From: Pedobacter gandavensis
GTDB taxonomy: Bacteria > Bacteroidota > Bacteroidia > Sphingobacteriales > Sphingobacteriaceae
DNA length: 64,000 nucleotides
Reading direction: 5' to 3'
NCBI RefSeq assembly: GCF_014172405.1
Contig: NZ_WNXC01000007.1
Coordinates: 287,038-351,037, forward strand
Numbering within the stretch: position 1 is the stretch's first letter; each line of letters opens with the position of its first letter. The notes beneath the pieces were generated by a model, which searched no databases, had not been told where the DNA came from, and saw only the letters and a program-made list of their open reading frames with translations. Positions 26,813-34,086 of this stretch are shown piece by piece. The translations under genes were made by a program, and so were the position numbers.

Positions 26813-27496
26813 ATGAATATCCTGATTGTGGAAGATGAAAAAAACCTGGCACTGGAAATGGCAACTTTTCTAGGAAAAGAAGGTTATACAATAGAGCATG
26901 CCTGGAAGAAATCCTCTGCTGCAGAAAAAATATTTGTGAATACTTATGACTTTATTCTGCTGGATCTCGGTCTTCCTGATGGAGATGGTTTTGAATTACT
27001 TCAGGAGTTTAAACAATTAAAAAACCGGGAGGATGCGGTGATTATTTTAACTGCCAGAGGTGATGTGGAAGACCGTGTTAAAGGTTTGGAATCCGGAGCA
27101 GATGACTACCTGCCTAAGCCATTTTCCCTGACGGAGCTATTGGCCAGAATGCATGCCATCATCAGAAGAAAGCACAAATTGGAAATGAATGAGGTGAATA
27201 TTCATCACTTTATCCTCGACATTAAAAATCACAAACTGAGTTTCGAAGGACAAAAGATCAACCTGACAGGAAAAGAGTTTGAGATTTTTAATTATCTGGT
27301 ATTGAATAAAAATAGAGTAATTTCGAGAATCAATCTGACGGAACATGTATGGGGTGACATTCTGGAGATCAACTCCGATTCGAACTTTGTGGATGTACAT
27401 GTTAAAAATTTAAGAAAAAAGCTTTCTGCACATGCTCCGATTGACTGGTTTGAAACGGTAAGGAGCATTGGTTACCGAATCAATTCGACCTCATAA
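26813..27496 (+). CDS. OmpR/PhoB-type response regulator
   Basis: 227 residues. Receiver domain with acidic pocket Glu7/Asp8, phospho-acceptor Asp51 in LLDLGLPDGDG and Lys102 in YLPKPFS. The C-terminal winged-helix DNA-binding domain is at about residues 130-225 (LTGKEFEIFNYLVLNKNRVISR ... VDVHVKNLRKKL ... TVRSIGYRI). The kinase gene follows after 2 bp. It is divergent from RND operon 2, which it probably controls. A PhoB-like direct repeat downstream of the kinase suggests the small secreted protein gene as another target. Confidence 0.94.
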   Translation: MNILIVEDEKNLALEMATFLGKEGYTIEHAWKKSSAAEKIFVNTYDFILLDLGLPDGDGFELLQEFKQLKNREDAVIILTARGDVEDRVKGLESGADDYLPKPFSLTELLARMHAIIRRKHKLEMNEVNIHHFILDIKNHKLSFEGQKINLTGKEFEIFNYLVLNKNRVISRINLTEHVWGDILEINSDSNFVDVHVKNLRKKLSAHAPIDWFETVRSIGYRINSTS

Positions 27497-27498
27497 AG

Positions 27499-28818
27499 AT
27501 GAAGCTGCAGCTCAAACTTGCTTTATACAATACCCTTACAAAGGTGGCTATCATCACTTTTATGGGAATTTTGATCCTGGTATCGATCAACAGGATTTCG
27601 GTAAACCACATGCGCCAGCGACTCATTCAGAAAAAGAATAAACTGGTGACCAACCTATCCAGTGCCGCGATAAATGACTTGCTGACACAACAAAAAATAT
27701 TTACCGATTATAACTTACTAAAAGAAGAATACATCATTCTAAAAGAGGTAAAAAACAACCATAAGGAGAAGCTTAAACAACATTTCAGTCAGGAAACCAG
27801 AGAAATTGAAGGCAGCCAGGAAGAGTACCAAATCCTGAGTGCCGAATTTAAATATCATGGAAAAAGATACCTTTTAGAGCTCGGACAAACCATGTCCACC
27901 GTGGGACAATTGGAACATACCATTTCTGTTTTTACCTTTTTTATCTTACTTGCCGCAGTGGTACTTACCCTGCTCACCGATCTTGCCTTTAGTAAGTTTC
28001 TACTGGCGCCATTTTATCAGATCATCGATCAGAAACTCAACAAGGTTAACGACCCGATTAGTTTCAATTATGAGCCCATAAAAACCACAACAGACGATTT
28101 CCGAATCTTAGACCAAAGTATCAGCACACTGATGAACAAGATCGCAGATCTTTTCCTAACTGAGAAAGAGTTCATTGCCAATGTTTCTCATGAACTCCTA
28201 ACCCCCATCTCTATTCTAAATACCAGACTGGAAAACCTGCTCAATGATGAAAAGTTAAGTGTAGAGGGCGAAAATAAAATCTTTGCCTGCTTAAAAACAC
28301 TCAACCGCCTGAAATCAATCATCAATAGCTTATTGTTGATTTCTAAAGTGGAGAACAATCAATACAAGAAACCGGATAACATTGTGCTGAAAGAAATGAT
28401 TCAAGAAGTTTATGAAGAACTGGAGCATCGCTTGGTGATGATGAATTTAACTTTTACCATCAATTTATCAGCGTCCTATGTTTTCAAAGGAAACAAATCT
28501 TTGTTTCATACCTTATTGATGAATATTGTCAATAACGCCATCAAATACAATCGTCCTGCCGGTAGCGTCAGTATCTATGATACTTTTATCGATGCCAATT
28601 ACACCCTGATCATCGAAGATACAGGCCAGGGGATGGAAGTAAGCCAGGTTTCCCATGCTTTTCAGCGATTTGAAAAGTTCCAGTCGGAGAAAGAAGACAG
28701 CTATGGACTAGGACTTTCTATTGTAAAGAGTATTGCTGCTTTCCATGAGCTTGATCTTGAAATTGAGTCAGAAATTGGTCAAGGAACAAGGGTCTCTATT
28801 ATTTTTCCAAAAAAATAA
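27499..28818 (+). CDS. Sensor histidine kinase
   Basis: 439 residues. Two membrane helices (about residues 13-31 and 142-162) enclose a periplasmic sensor region of about 110 residues rich in Lys/Glu. The HisKA domain has His231 in ANVSHELLTPISIL, and the HATPase_c domain shows the N box NNAIKY, DTGQGM and GLGLSIVKSI. It is coupled to the OmpR-type regulator by a 2 bp gap. The stimulus is unknown; linkage to an efflux operon suggests envelope or drug stress. Confidence 0.94.
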   Translation: MKLQLKLALYNTLTKVAIITFMGILILVSINRISVNHMRQRLIQKKNKLVTNLSSAAINDLLTQQKIFTDYNLLKEEYIILKEVKNNHKEKLKQHFSQETREIEGSQEEYQILSAEFKYHGKRYLLELGQTMSTVGQLEHTISVFTFFILLAAVVLTLLTDLAFSKFLLAPFYQIIDQKLNKVNDPISFNYEPIKTTTDDFRILDQSISTLMNKIADLFLTEKEFIANVSHELLTPISILNTRLENLLNDEKLSVEGENKIFACLKTLNRLKSIINSLLLISKVENNQYKKPDNIVLKEMIQEVYEELEHRLVMMNLTFTINLSASYVFKGNKSLFHTLLMNIVNNAIKYNRPAGSVSIYDTFIDANYTLIIEDTGQGMEVSQVSHAFQRFEKFQSEKEDSYGLGLSIVKSIAAFHELDLEIESEIGQGTRVSIIFPKK

Positions 28819-28831
28819 TCGGGTTTTATCA

Positions 28832-28850
28832 ATCTTCATAAAATCTTCAT
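28832..28850 (+). promoter_or_regulatory. Candidate OmpR/PhoB-family operator, 11-bp direct repeat
   Basis: ATCTTCAT occurs at 28832-28839 and again at 28843-28850, a period of exactly 11 bp, the spacing used by tandem OmpR-family dimers. It lies 50 bp before the small secreted protein gene and just after the two-component genes. A weak -7-like CAACTTTG follows at about 28862-28869. Confidence 0.55.
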
Positions 28851-28899
28851 GTTTGATGAGCAACTTTGATCTAACAAATCACATAAAACAATTAAAAAC

Positions 28900-29118
28900 A
28901 TGAAAAGAACAATTTTAGCGCTTGCATTAGTTGCAACAACTTTCGGCGCATTCGCACAAACTCCTGCTGCAACTACTAAACCAGTAAAAGCACATGCAAA
29001 AGCAGTAGCTGCTAAAACAGTTGCGACTAAAACAGTTGCGACTAAAACTGAAGTTGCTAAATCTGCACCAGTAACTGCGGCAAAAGCAGCTGTTAAACCT
29101 GTAGCAAAACAAAAATAA
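28900..29118 (+). CDS. Small secreted Ala/Lys/Thr-rich repeat protein
   Basis: 72 residues. A clear signal peptide (MKRTILALALVATTFGAFAQ) precedes a mature chain of about 52 residues made almost only of Ala, Lys, Thr, Val and Pro, strongly basic. The core is a tandem repeat (VATKT twice, then a variant) encoded by a 15-bp DNA repeat at 29013-29042. The repeat favours the + frame as real, and the opposite-strand ORF mirrors it. It resembles histone-H1-like or polycationic tails in composition only. The 11-bp direct repeat upstream and adjacency to the kinase suggest control by that system. Role unknown. Confidence 0.75.
   Translation: MKRTILALALVATTFGAFAQTPAATTKPVKAHAKAVAAKTVATKTVATKTEVAKSAPVTAAKAAVKPVAKQK
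29013..29042 (+). repeat. 15-bp tandem repeat inside the small secreted protein gene
   Basis: TAAAACAGTTGCGAC occurs twice head to tail with no mismatch, followed by a degenerate third copy (TAAAACTGAAGTTGC). Confidence 0.85.
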
Positions 29119-29154
29119 GTCTTAACCACCTCGTTAAGAACTATAGCCTAAGGG

Positions 29155-29185
29155 GGTATCCAGAAATGGATATCTCTTTTTTTTT
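29155..29185 (+). terminator. Terminator of the small secreted protein gene
   Basis: 8-bp stem GGTATCCA/TGGATATC (one G-T pair) with a GAAA tetraloop, then TCT and nine T. The next gene's promoter-like TACTTTG follows at 29187-29193. Confidence 0.8.
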
Positions 29186-29223
29186 GTACTTTGGTGTCAA
29201 CCACACAACTATTGAACCAAATT

Positions 29224-30108
29224 ATGAGAAAATTTTTCCTTGTTCCCCTCGCCTGCGCCGCGATTTTTTTAAGCTTTAGTCCGGTAAAGAAACCCAGTTC
29301 AGATCCCGAGGAAAAGCATCCAATTTCAAATAGATCTTCGAAACAACAAGCAATTAACCCACCAGCACATAAAGACGGCTGGATCTCCTTATTCAATAAA
29401 AAAGACATCAACGATTGGTTTGTGAAAATTGCGCATCATGAGGTTGGCGAAAATTACGGCAATACTTTCCGCGTGGAAGACGGTATGGTAAAAGTAAGAT
29501 ATGACCAATATGGCGACTTTAACGACCAGTTTGGACATTTATACTATAAAGTTCCCTACTCCTATTACCACCTGGTAGTAGAATACCGATTTGTTGGTGA
29601 ATTACAGAAAGGGGCACCTGATTATACCTTAAGAAACAGTGGCGTGATGTTCCATTCCCAGGATCCAAGAACGATGCCTAAGGAACAAGATTGGCCGATT
29701 TCCGTGGAGATGCAGTTTTTAGGCGGTTTGGGCGATGGTAAACCAAGGCCTACCGGAAACATGTGTTCTCCGGGAACAAATGTGGTTTACCAAGGTAAAA
29801 TTGCGGCTTCCCATTGTCTCAATTCGACCTCAAAAACTTATCATGGCGACCAATGGGTACGTGCAGAACTGATCGTTTTAGGCGACTCGCTAATCACACA
29901 CATCATTAATGGAGACACAGTGCTTCAATATTCTAAACCACAAATCGGTGGTGGCACTGCCAACGGCTATGATCCAAAGATAAAAATCGATGGCAAGCTA
30001 TTGAGCAGCGGTTTTATTGCCCTGCAAAGTGAAGGCCAGCCCATTGATTTCCGCAAGGTTGAACTGAAAGACTTATCTGCTTTAAAAAGAAAAACCAAGC
30101 GTAATTAA
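29224..30108 (+). CDS. DUF1080 family periplasmic protein (3-keto-disaccharide hydrolase domain)
   Basis: 294 residues from ATG 29224; a GTG 33 bp upstream would add residues before a good signal peptide, so it was not chosen. The signal MRKFFLVPLACAAIFLSF precedes a DUF1080 concanavalin-like domain: DGWISLFNKKDINDWFVKI, FRVEDGMVKVRY, RNSGVMFHSQDP, and the C-terminal SGFIALQSEGQPIDFRKVEL. Members of this family are reported to act on 3-keto-glycosides; others have no known activity. Its stop codon lies inside the terminator hairpin. Confidence 0.88.
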   Translation: MRKFFLVPLACAAIFLSFSPVKKPSSDPEEKHPISNRSSKQQAINPPAHKDGWISLFNKKDINDWFVKIAHHEVGENYGNTFRVEDGMVKVRYDQYGDFNDQFGHLYYKVPYSYYHLVVEYRFVGELQKGAPDYTLRNSGVMFHSQDPRTMPKEQDWPISVEMQFLGGLGDGKPRPTGNMCSPGTNVVYQGKIAASHCLNSTSKTYHGDQWVRAELIVLGDSLITHIINGDTVLQYSKPQIGGGTANGYDPKIKIDGKLLSSGFIALQSEGQPIDFRKVELKDLSALKRKTKRN

Positions 30109-30120
30109 CGCTTGGTTTTT
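30090..30120. terminator. Bidirectional terminator overlapping a stop codon
   Basis: 13-bp stem AAAAACCAAGCGT/ACGCTTGGTTTTT with loop AATTA. The TAA at 30106-30108 of the DUF1080 gene sits at the loop and first stem base. It also faces the end of the convergent sigma factor gene. Confidence 0.88.
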
Positions 30121-30147
30121 CTTGAATAATCATTTATCCTGTTACGT

Positions 30148-31008
30148 TTAAAAATATTCTGCCAAATATGGGGTCCTGCAATTTTGCCTTAAAGTTTTCA
30201 GGGCCCTATCTTTTAATTGTCTGATGCGTTCCTTGCTCAGGTTAAAAACTTCGACCATATCATCTAAGGTTAAGGCAGTATGGTTGTCCAGCCCAAAAAA
30301 TAGCGTGATGATCCATTTTTCTCTTTCCGGAAGCACCCCTAAGGTGCGTTGTAAATCCTCAGTTAAAGATTCTGTCATCATGAGTGCATCCGTATTCGGG
30401 ACATTGGTATTGGCCAGACTATCCAATAAGCTATAGCCACTTTCTTCATTGGTGGTCATATCCAATGAAAATGACAATGGTGCACTTGATAAATAATCGG
30501 AAACTTTGTCTTCTGAAAGCTCGGTTGCCACAGAAATCTCTTCATAAGTAGGCAACCTTTCCAGTTGTTGTTCCAGTAAATCTGTTGCTTTATTAATTTT
30601 GATAATGCCCAGTACCTGATTTCCAGGAAGGCGAATCATTCTCTTTTGATCGGCCAATGCCTGCATGATGCTCTGGCGAATCCACCAAACTGCAAAAGAT
30701 ATAAATTTGAAACCTTTCGTATCGTCAAATCGCTCTGCGGCTTTAATTAATCCGAGGTTTCCTTCACTGATCAGATCCGCTAACTGGAGTCCTCTGTTTT
30801 GATATTTTTTGGCCACAGAAACCACAAAGCGCAAATTGGTCTTCACCAGTTTATCCAGTGCTGCTTTATCGCCTTTTTTTATTCTCCTGGCCAAATTCAA
30901 CTCTTCATCCACATTCACCAGGTCGATTCTACCAATATCGGTTAGGTATTTATCTATAGATTCAGAATCCCGGTTGGTGATGGAAGGTGCAATTTTCAGT
31001 TGTCTCAT
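30148..31008 (-). CDS. RpoD-like sigma-70 factor, probably an alternative (group 2) paralogue
   Basis: 286 residues, the compact size of Bacteroidota primary sigma factors. It opens with the same MRQLKI..SITNRDSESIDKYL block. Region 2 is intact (NLRFVVSVAKKYQNRGL, FKFISFAVWWIRQSI). Regions 3 and 4 look drifted: RMIRLPGNQVLGIIKIN in place of the usual RLPLN segment, and LTLDDMVEVFNLSKERIRQLKDRALKTLRQ in place of the LEEIG..LTRERVRQI core. This suggests a paralogue with altered -33 recognition. Its ATG overlaps the serC TGA (ATGA), so it is translationally coupled. Confidence 0.88.
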   Translation of the reverse strand: MRQLKIAPSITNRDSESIDKYLTDIGRIDLVNVDEELNLARRIKKGDKAALDKLVKTNLRFVVSVAKKYQNRGLQLADLISEGNLGLIKAAERFDDTKGFKFISFAVWWIRQSIMQALADQKRMIRLPGNQVLGIIKINKATDLLEQQLERLPTYEEISVATELSEDKVSDYLSSAPLSFSLDMTTNEESGYSLLDSLANTNVPNTDALMMTESLTEDLQRTLGVLPEREKWIITLFFGLDNHTALTLDDMVEVFNLSKERIRQLKDRALKTLRQNCRTPYLAEYF

Positions 31009-32111
31009 ACCGTAACTTTATTTTCTAATGATACTTTTTGATTTAAATTTTTAGCTTCAAAATCCTGCATACATTTCACAAGAACTTCCACACTTGATAT
31101 CGGTAACGCATTGTATAGAGAGACTCTAAAACCACCTGCGGATGGGTAACCTTTAATCCCCACAATACCTTTCTGACTTGCAAAGTCTAAAAATTCGGCT
31201 TCCAAACCTGGATCATGCATTTTAAAAGTCACATTCATTCTGGACCTATCCTTAGGATCAGCCAGTCCATAAAACAAGGTATTTCTATCAATTTCAGTGT
31301 ATAACAAATCTGATTTGGCAATGTTTTCAACTTCCTGCTGAGTCACTCCCCCCTTTTCTTTTAACCATCTTAAATTTAACATGGCCACATAAATAGAAAA
31401 TACGGGTGGGGTATTAAACATAGAATTGTTATCTCTAAAAATTCGGTAGTCGGACATCGAAGCCACTTCAGCTGTGATCTTCTCTAACAAGTTGTTTTTA
31501 ACAACCACAAGTGTCATCCCGGCAGGGCCCATATTTTTTTGTGCACCTGCATAAATCAAGTCAAAATCAGCGACCTGAATAGGCCTGCTAAAAATATCAG
31601 AGGACATGTCGCATATCACCGGAACACTACTGGCTGGGTGACTAAACATTTCAGTACCTTCTATCGTATTATTTGAGCAATAATGAAAATAAGCTGCCGT
31701 TGCTGGAATTTGATAACCAACAGGAACATAGTAGTAATTTTTATCCTTTGATGAAGCTACGATATCTACCTCACCAAAAAACAACGCTTCTTTAATGGCT
31801 TTCAGAGAAAAAAATCCCGTATCCAGATAAGCCGCTTTTTTGCCCTGATGTAGAAAGTTCATCGCCAACATAGAAAACTGTGTGCTGGCACCACCTTGTA
31901 AAAATAGTATACTGTAATCTGCGGGAACATTTAGTAATTCTCTCACCAAACCCTGTGTTTCATTGATGACTGCTTCGAACTCTGGCGTACGGTGGGAAAT
32001 CTCCAGAATACTAAGGCCAATGCCATTAAAATCCCTGACAGCATCTGCTGCCTGATCTAAAACTATAGCTGGCAAGATACACGGTCCGGCACCGAAATTA
32101 TGTTTGATCAT
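31005..32111 (-). CDS. serC: Phosphoserine aminotransferase
   Basis: 368 residues from ATG 32111; an upstream in-frame ATG (32156) adds residues before the conserved KHNFGAGPCILP start and was rejected. PLP-dependent class V aminotransferase that makes 3-phosphoserine for serine synthesis and acts in B6 synthesis. The Schiff-base Lys is Lys192 in YAGAQKNMGPAGM, the phosphate-binding GGAST is at 73-77, and SAGGFRVSLYNALP is near the C-terminus. It is divergent from an Lrp/AsnC gene and coupled to a sigma factor. serA and serB are not here. Confidence 0.95.
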   Translation of the reverse strand: MIKHNFGAGPCILPAIVLDQAADAVRDFNGIGLSILEISHRTPEFEAVINETQGLVRELLNVPADYSILFLQGGASTQFSMLAMNFLHQGKKAAYLDTGFFSLKAIKEALFFGEVDIVASSKDKNYYYVPVGYQIPATAAYFHYCSNNTIEGTEMFSHPASSVPVICDMSSDIFSRPIQVADFDLIYAGAQKNMGPAGMTLVVVKNNLLEKITAEVASMSDYRIFRDNNSMFNTPPVFSIYVAMLNLRWLKEKGGVTQQEVENIAKSDLLYTEIDRNTLFYGLADPKDRSRMNVTFKMHDPGLEAEFLDFASQKGIVGIKGYPSAGGFRVSLYNALPISSVEVLVKCMQDFEAKNLNQKVSLENKVTV

Positions 32112-32424
32112 TATGTTATAGGTTATGGTTGATAGCTCCAAAGTTCGGAAGGTCAAAACAGATATCTCATTTTCCGATTACATTCAGCAAATTTTTCTGT
32201 TTAGAGTGATTTATACCATACAATTTTTGGGTAGCAATTCTAAGGCAGTAGTATTGCAAAATATAATTTCCCTACTTTCCTATTTTTTAAGGGGTTAAGG
32301 TAAGTTATACACTATGCTTTATCAGAAAGGCCATAAATGTTTCATAAAAAATAAATAATACTATATTTGACCTTTATTATCATTGAAAACACCTACACTA
32401 AGCTAGAAATCTATCTTCTGAAAA
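32112..32424. other. 313 bp divergent region between serC and the Lrp/AsnC gene
   Basis: Contains a plus-strand -7 box TATATTTG at 32362-32369 for the Lrp/AsnC gene and a minus-strand GAACTTTG (32139-32146, one mismatch to TAnnTTTG) upstream of serC. An Lrp-type operator is plausible but no clear palindrome was seen. Confidence 0.4.
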
Positions 32425-32886
32425 ATGTCTAAATTAGATCCCACCCATCTTGGAATTTTGCGCCTCCTACAGGAAGATGCCCGAATGACGCATAAAGAAC
32501 TGGCCAGAAGGTTAAGGAAAAGTGTATCCCCTATTTTTGAAAGGGTAAAATGGTTGGAACAAAATGGCTATATCAAAGGCTATACGGCTCTGGTAGACTT
32601 GCAAAAAAGTAGTAATAGCATTATTTCTTTTACCCATATCCAGATGAATGACCATTCTGAGGAAGCACTGAGTGCTTTTCAAAAAGAAGTGGTACAATTT
32701 GAAGACGTAAGAGAGTGTTATTATATCACTGGGAACTTCGATTTTATCCTCAAAATTGTATCCCCGGATATGAAAGGATACAATGATTTTCTACGCGGAC
32801 AATTGTCAAAACTACCTAATGTGGGTAGTGTACAGAGCTTTCTGGTCTTATCAGAAGAAAAAAGAGATACCAGCTACAAAATTTAA
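32425..32886 (+). CDS. Lrp/AsnC family transcriptional regulator
   Basis: 153 residues. N-terminal helix-turn-helix (residues about 5-55, MTHKELARRLRKSVSPIFERVKWLEQNGYIKGY) and a C-terminal RAM ligand domain (ECYYITGNFDFILKIVSPDM...). These regulators form octamers that sense amino acids. Its divergent neighbour is serC, so control of serine synthesis and, through it, of the coupled sigma factor is a reasonable guess. A -7 box lies 55 bp before the start. Confidence 0.93.
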   Translation: MSKLDPTHLGILRLLQEDARMTHKELARRLRKSVSPIFERVKWLEQNGYIKGYTALVDLQKSSNSIISFTHIQMNDHSEEALSAFQKEVVQFEDVRECYYITGNFDFILKIVSPDMKGYNDFLRGQLSKLPNVGSVQSFLVLSEEKRDTSYKI

Positions 32887-33060
32887 AGGAAGCATTTTAC
32901 CAAACTAAACCTTTTTCAGCCACAAACTGTTATTATTCTGTTCTGGGATTCTGACTGCAGGCACATTACTCCCGCTATTTCCTCTCAGAGCCTAAGCAGC
33001 GCACTAGCGCTTTAAACTTCTATTGCATTTTTTCTGAAATTCTGCGCTTCAATTACCTCA

Positions 33061-33089
33061 TTGATAATTAGATGTATTTTATTAATTTG
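33061..33089 (+). promoter_or_regulatory. Promoter of the GlxA-type regulator
   Basis: TTG at 33061-33063, 18 bases, then TTAATTTG at 33082-33089 (one mismatch to TAnnTTTG), 22 bp before the ATG. Confidence 0.5.
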
Positions 33090-33111
33090 CTAACCCTAAA
33101 ACGTAAACCAC

Positions 33112-34086
33112 ATGATACAGGTAGCTTTATTACTCCCTAATAAATACCGGTTACTCAGCGTCGCAGCAATACTGGATGTGTTTGATACCGTGAACCAACA
33201 TTATCAAGAAATTGGTTGTACACCGCTCTTTCAGATTAATCTAATCCGTAATGCTACGCGCTCCCCTGAAGGTAATCTTTTTGAAAAATACAATGCGCTT
33301 TCCTTAGCAGAATCCGGACAACAAAACCTAATATTAATCCCTGCATTTGACCATCCAGACCTTAGTATGGCCATCCAGCAGAATCTGGAGTTCCTACCCT
33401 GGTTGCAACAACAATATAAAAAAGGGGCAGAACTGGCTAGTTTTTGCACAGGTGCCTTTTTATTGGGTGCAACAGGTTTACTCAATGGAAAAAGTGCCAC
33501 CACACATGTAAATGCCAGTAATGCCTTTTCTATCTGTTTTCCTGATGTCTATTTTAAACCCGAAAAAGTGGTTACCGTAGATCAGGGAATTTATACCAGT
33601 GGCGGGGCAACCAGTAGCTTTCATTTGATGTTGATGCTGATCCACAATTACTGCAACCGAGATACGGCGATTCATATCGCAAAAATATTTTCTATTGACA
33701 TGAACCGGGAACAGCAAAGTTATTTTGGCAGCTTCCATCCGGTAAGGGACCATGGGGATGAGCTGGTTTCCAAAACACAGCTATGCATTGAGAATGCCTA
33801 TAAAGAAGCGGTAACCATTGAAGATATCCTGCAAACTATCCCATCCAGCAGGAGGAATATTGTGCGTCGGTTTAAACAGGCTACCGGAAATACCCTCATC
33901 GAGTATTTACAAAAAACCAGAATTGAGGCGGCTAAAAAGCTTTTAGAGCAAACCAACCTCAGTATTCTGGAAGTTATGTTAGATTCCGGCTATAATGATC
34001 TGAAAACGTTCAGACAGCTTTTCAAGAAAAACTCCGGAATGACACCTAAAGATTATCGGGATAAGTTTAAGCCGAAAGCTGCATAG
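33112..34086 (+). CDS. GlxA-type AraC family regulator (DJ-1/PfpI domain plus HTH)
   Basis: 324 residues. The N-terminal two thirds is a DJ-1/PfpI-like class I glutaminase fold with the nucleophile-elbow Cys112 in LASFCTGAFLLGATGLL and a histidine further on (ATTHVNA). The C-terminal 100 residues are a double AraC helix-turn-helix (IEDILQTIPSSRRNIVRRFKQATG, then LSILEVMLDSGYNDLKTFRQLFKKNSGMTPKDYRDKF). GlxA-like proteins often control amine or amino-acid catabolism, but no target operon is adjacent. The 3' end overlaps the convergent PepSY gene by 20 bp. Confidence 0.93.
   Translation: MIQVALLLPNKYRLLSVAAILDVFDTVNQHYQEIGCTPLFQINLIRNATRSPEGNLFEKYNALSLAESGQQNLILIPAFDHPDLSMAIQQNLEFLPWLQQQYKKGAELASFCTGAFLLGATGLLNGKSATTHVNASNAFSICFPDVYFKPEKVVTVDQGIYTSGGATSSFHLMLMLIHNYCNRDTAIHIAKIFSIDMNREQQSYFGSFHPVRDHGDELVSKTQLCIENAYKEAVTIEDILQTIPSSRRNIVRRFKQATGNTLIEYLQKTRIEAAKKLLEQTNLSILEVMLDSGYNDLKTFRQLFKKNSGMTPKDYRDKFKPKAA

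Noticed and set aside
28836..29129. 97-codon minus-strand ORF, Ala/Val-rich
   Set aside because: Mirror of the Ala/Lys/Thr repeats of the plus-strand gene; the plus frame has a good signal peptide, the minus frame does not.
32998..33011. Terminator after the Lrp/AsnC gene (AGCGC-ACTA-GCGCT)
   Set aside because: Stem of only 5 bp, followed by three T, 110 bp after the stop; too weak to call.
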